Positions 4,933 to 6,531 of a stretch of 6,531 nucleotides of DNA are shown piece by piece. This stretch comes from UMGS172 sp045649545 (GTDB lineage: Bacteria; Bacillota; Clostridia; Oscillospirales; Acutalibacteraceae), in the NCBI GenBank assembly GCA_045649545.1, contig JAZRQE010000027.1, positions 1 to 6,531 of the forward strand, given 5' to 3'. How positions within the stretch are numbered: position 1 is the first letter of the stretch; every line of letters starts with the position of its first letter. A model generated the notes under the pieces. The model saw only the letters and a list, made by a program, of their open reading frames with translations. It was not told the DNA's origin and did no database searches. Made by a program: the position numbers and the translations under genes.

Positions 4933-6510
4933 ATGCAACAGATTTTAGACAAAATCACTGAAATCAACAACAGTGTCAATGGCGTAGTTTGGGGCTGGAC
5001 AGGTCTTATTCTCCTGCTTGGTACGGGTGTACTTGCTACCGTTTTCACCAAAGTGTTCCAAATTTCTCATTTGAAGCATTGGTGGAGAAACACCATCGGT
5101 AGTCTTTTCAAAAAAGATGTTATCCGTCATAGTAAGGACAAAGGTTCGGTATCTCCGTTCCAGGCTTTGTGTACTGCCCTTGCGGCAACAGTAGGTACCG
5201 GTAACATCGCCGGTGTTGCTGCTGCTATTTGCGTTGGCGGTGCAGGTGCTGTTTTCTGGATGTGGGTTGCCGCTTTCTTGGGTATGATGACCAACTATTC
5301 CGAAAACGTTTTAGGTCTTTACTTCCGCCGCAGAAATGAAAAGGGCGAATGGTCCGGCGGTGCCATGTACTATCTTAGTGACGGTCTTGGTGGATACAAA
5401 TATAAGGACCATCACACAGAGGTGAGCTTTAAAAAAGTTGGTAAGATTCTTGCAGCTCTTTTCTGTATCTTTACAATGCTGGCTTCTTTCGGTATCGGTA
5501 GTATGGGTCAGGTAAACAAAATTGTTGCTAACGTTGCCGCCGCATTTGATGTTAAGGCTATTTCTTCTATTGAGGTTTTTGGCGGTGTTTCGCTTTATAA
5601 CATTATTTTGGGTGTTGTAATTATGGCTCTTACCGCACTTATTACCTTGGGCGGATTAAAGAGAATTGCCAACGTTGCCGAAAAGGTTGTTCCTTTTATG
5701 GTTGTACTTTTTGTGTTGGGTAGTATTGCTATTATCTGTGTAAACTATGCGGCTATTATTCCGGCATTCAAGGCAATTTTTGTTAACGCATTTAAGCCGG
5801 AGTCTTTTGTTGGCGGTACTTTGGGTAGTGCTATTATGCTTGCCGCACAGCAGGGCTTTAAGCGTGGCGTTTTCTCTAACGAGGCAGGCTTGGGCTCTTC
5901 GGTTATGGTTCACTCAAACTCTAACGTTAAGGAACCCGTTAAACAGGGTATGTGGGGTATCTTCGAAGTATTCGCAGATACTATGGTAGTTTGCACAATG
6001 ACTGCTTTAGTTGTACTCACCTCCGGTGGTCTTAACGGTGGCGTATTCAATGCAAAAACAGGTGCTATTGCTGAAGGCTTTACCGATGCAACCTTGGTTG
6101 GCGGTGCATTTAATACTGTATTCTCTTGGGGTAATATCGGTCAGAAGTTTATCGCTATCGCAATGTTCCTCTTTGCATTTACAACCGTTCTTGGTTGGTC
6201 CCATTACGGCTCAAAGGCTTGGGAGTACCTCTTCGGTGCAAAGACACCCTTTGTTTTCAGAATTATCCATGTTATCACCGTTATCTTCGGTGCTGTGCTT
6301 ACCTCTTCGTTGGCTTGGGATATTTCGGATACCTTCAACGGTCTGATGATGATCCCCAACTTGATAGGCGTACTCTTTATGATTCCTCTGGTTGTTAAGA
6401 TCACTAACAACTATATCGACAGAAAGGTCAAGAAGAAGGACGTTGCCCCCATTCGCTCCTACGATCCCGAGATCGAATCGGAATACGCTGCTTCTGAGGA
6501 TAAGGAATAA
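4933..6510 (+). CDS. Sodium:alanine/glycine symporter, AGCS family
   Basis: A membrane transporter of 525 residues that couples Na+ (or H+) entry to uptake of alanine or glycine. It shows the family signatures ATVGTGNIAGVAAAI (85-99), GGAGAVFWMWVAAFLG (102-117) and GFKRGVFSNEAGLGSS (308-323), and about 11 hydrophobic segments (roughly 19-41, 75-100, 104-121, 172-195, 221-242, 252-276, 295-308, 343-364, 403-422, 441-462, 469-490), consistent with the LeuT-like fold. The tail beyond 495 is charged and should be cytoplasmic. The start is ATG, with AGGAGGG (4919-4925) 7 nt upstream. It is complete, ending at TAA. It is a single-gene unit behind a glycine riboswitch, which points to glycine as a physiological substrate; glycine versus alanine preference cannot be read from sequence alone. 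The last 60 codons favour C- and G-ending codons (AAG, GAC, ATC, AAC) more than most of the gene. Confidence 0.96.
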   Translation: MQQILDKITEINNSVNGVVWGWTGLILLLGTGVLATVFTKVFQISHLKHWWRNTIGSLFKKDVIRHSKDKGSVSPFQALCTALAATVGTGNIAGVAAAICVGGAGAVFWMWVAAFLGMMTNYSENVLGLYFRRRNEKGEWSGGAMYYLSDGLGGYKYKDHHTEVSFKKVGKILAALFCIFTMLASFGIGSMGQVNKIVANVAAAFDVKAISSIEVFGGVSLYNIILGVVIMALTALITLGGLKRIANVAEKVVPFMVVLFVLGSIAIICVNYAAIIPAFKAIFVNAFKPESFVGGTLGSAIMLAAQQGFKRGVFSNEAGLGSSVMVHSNSNVKEPVKQGMWGIFEVFADTMVVCTMTALVVLTSGGLNGGVFNAKTGAIAEGFTDATLVGGAFNTVFSWGNIGQKFIAIAMFLFAFTTVLGWSHYGSKAWEYLFGAKTPFVFRIIHVITVIFGAVLTSSLAWDISDTFNGLMMIPNLIGVLFMIPLVVKITNNYIDRKVKKKDVAPIRSYDPEIESEYAASEDKE

Positions 6511-6531
6511 TCAAACCCAAAAGCTCTGCCC

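Noticed and set aside
4621..4938. 105-codon open frame on the minus strand opposite the riboswitch leader
   Set aside because: It is antisense to the promoter, aptamer and terminator, whose RNA features explain the sequence; its translation shows no recognisable domain.
6340..6507. C/G-ending codon shift at the 3' end of the symporter gene as a sign of recombination
   Set aside because: The reading frame, membrane topology and charged tail continue normally; the shift is mild and may reflect expression level or amino-acid content.
6511..6531. Start of a terminator after the symporter gene
   Set aside because: Only 21 nt remain; AAAGCTCTGCCC could be a left arm, but no pairing partner is visible.

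Overview
The window looks like chromosomal core-genome DNA from a low-GC Gram-positive bacterium, most likely class Clostridia. The reasons are AT-rich intergenic DNA, strong AGGAGG-type ribosome sites, near-consensus SigA promoters, a PcrA-type helicase with the Firmicutes RNA-polymerase-binding tail, and an IreB/ReoM family protein, which is restricted to Firmicutes. Placement below class is not possible from this sequence. I see no mobile element, CRISPR array, tRNA or rRNA.

Layout from left to right: (1) positions 1-20, minus strand, probable first codons of a gene that runs off the edge; (2) murA on the minus strand (92-1378), ending in a perfect 11-bp hairpin terminator (41-74). It starts at a TTG codon and is preceded by a 115-nt leader holding a long imperfect stem-loop (1410-1470) and a consensus promoter (1500-1528); (3) a divergent promoter (1644-1672) driving pcrA (1705-4197, plus strand), which carries an unusual insertion between helicase motifs I and Ia; (4) ireB/reoM (4276-4530) with its own promoter and a strong terminator; (5) a glycine riboswitch leader (promoter 4682-4710, RNA from about 4717, terminator 4887-4912) ahead of a sodium:alanine/glycine symporter of the AGCS family (4933-6510).

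Two themes stand out. First, murA, the committed step of peptidoglycan synthesis, lies about 2.9 kb from ireB/reoM. The Listeria homologue of IreB controls ClpCP-dependent degradation of MurA, so a target and its proposed regulator sit in one neighbourhood, outside the usual alaS-ireB-ruvX setting. Second, the riboswitch is a single glycine aptamer preceded by a reduced 'ghost' hairpin and a kink-turn-like element. A 12-bp antiterminator can be drawn that competes with both the aptamer and the terminator, which predicts that glycine switches the transporter OFF.

All four promoters proposed here have exactly 17-bp spacers. They also resolve start codons: the longest open frame of pcrA would begin inside its own -10 box, so the true start is the ATG 33 nt downstream.
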